Shown: positions 23,594 to 23,803 of the stretch, one piece after another
Layout: each line of letters begins with the position of its first letter
How positions within the stretch are numbered: position 1 is the stretch's first letter
Assembly: GCA_934418125.1 (NCBI GenBank)
Contig: CAKRWT010000039.1
Coordinates: 1-23,803, forward strand
Direction: 5' to 3'
From: an uncultured Lachnospiraceae bacterium
Lineage (GTDB): Bacteria > Bacillota > Clostridia > Lachnospirales > Lachnospiraceae
DNA length: 23,803 nt
Notes under the pieces: model-generated
What the model was told of the DNA's origin: nothing
The model's input: only the letters and a program-made list of their open reading frames with translations
The model's database searches: none
Program-made: the position numbers and the translations under genes

Positions 23594-23626
23594 TAGCTGA
23601 TTTCTAAAATATAAAATGATATGGAT

Positions 23627-23659
23627 AAGTCCTGTAAACCCAGTGTTTATGGGACTTTT
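23627..23659 (+). terminator. Intrinsic terminator of gdhA
   Basis: A 13-bp stem (23627-23639 with 23645-23657, two wobbles), loop CCAGT, four T to 23659. Confidence 0.85.
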
Positions 23660-23715
23660 CTTTATGCGTTGATGAGACAAAAGAATTGTCAGAATATTCA
23701 TAAATAGAAGATAAT

Positions 23716-23803
23716 TTACGCTGTTTTGCCATCGTGGGGCAGGTGTTTCATTTTGAGTTTTCCCATGCACGTATTAAAATTGCCGTTCATGTAGGTTCCG
23801 TAG
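23716..23803 (-). pseudogene. Possible degenerate C-terminal piece of a tyrosine recombinase (partial)
   Basis: On the minus strand, entering from the window edge, an open frame reads Tyr-Met-Asn-Gly-Asn-Phe-Asn-Thr-Cys-Met-Gly-Lys-Leu-Lys-Met-Lys-His-Leu-Pro-His-Asp-Gly and stops at 23716-23718. The segment Leu-x-Met-x-His-Leu-Pro-His-Asp resembles the lead-in to the His-x-x-Arg box of phage-type integrases (usually His-Asp-x-Arg-His-Thr). The Arg-His-Thr part is lost and a stop follows, as in a decayed remnant. Only about 29 codons are visible, so this is a weak call. Confidence 0.35.

Overview
The window reads as chromosomal DNA of a spore-forming member of the Clostridia, most likely Lachnospiraceae. 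Protein flavour, a sporulation sigma-factor locus, a DUF5688-type protein and strong GGAGG ribosome sites point that way. Assignment is by recognition from the sequence alone; no database search was run.

Layout. (1) 1-about 2,535 is one end of an integrated mobile element. It ends with a 59-codon SHOCT-like gene translationally coupled (ATGA) to a 632-aa large serine recombinase. (2) At about 2,527-2,545 the sequence changes abruptly, and in mid-codon-frame, into the C-terminal half of a class B penicillin-binding protein (FtsI/SpoVD type). The join lies at the SxN active-site motif (Ser-Cys-Asn, 2538-2546). The N-terminal half, with the catalytic Ser-x-x-Lys, must lie beyond the other end of the element, outside the window. 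(3) 3,246-10,349 is a division and wall (dcw) cluster: mraY, murD, ftsW, murA, ftsQ/divIB, ftsZ. murG, murE, murF, murC, murB and ftsA are not in the visible part. (4) 10,493-14,201 is a sporulation block: spoIIGA, sigE, then sigG on the opposite strand (convergent), a zinc-ribbon/SH3b membrane protein and ylmC/ymxH. (5) 14,340-15,590 holds nrdR and two unrecognised small genes. (6) 15,654-18,778 holds yqeG, aroE, aroK, aroQ and efp. (7) 18,918-22,039 holds a DUF5688-like gene, tRNA-Arg(CCG), a two-SH3b membrane protein, a structured intergenic repeat and a helical protein of unknown function. (8) 22,247-23,593 is gdhA. The last 90 bases carry a possible degenerate tyrosine-recombinase fragment on the minus strand.

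How it fits together. MraY and MurD make lipid-linked and soluble wall precursors, MurA commits UDP-GlcNAc to the pathway, and FtsW polymerises glycan together with a class B PBP. FtsQ and FtsZ run the divisome. SpoIIGA activates pro-sigma-E at the asymmetric septum, and sigma-G acts later in the forespore. AroE, AroK and AroQ belong to the shikimate pathway.

The most interesting feature is the element that splits the PBP gene at an active-site codon, upstream of essential wall genes. It is arranged like the sigK 'skin'-type intervening elements, in which a large serine recombinase can excise the element and rebuild the gene. Whether excision is developmentally programmed here is inference. 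Other points of note are a terminator-like hairpin that contains the ylmC ribosome site and start codon, the inverted sigG, and a spoIIG-like promoter with non-standard spacing.
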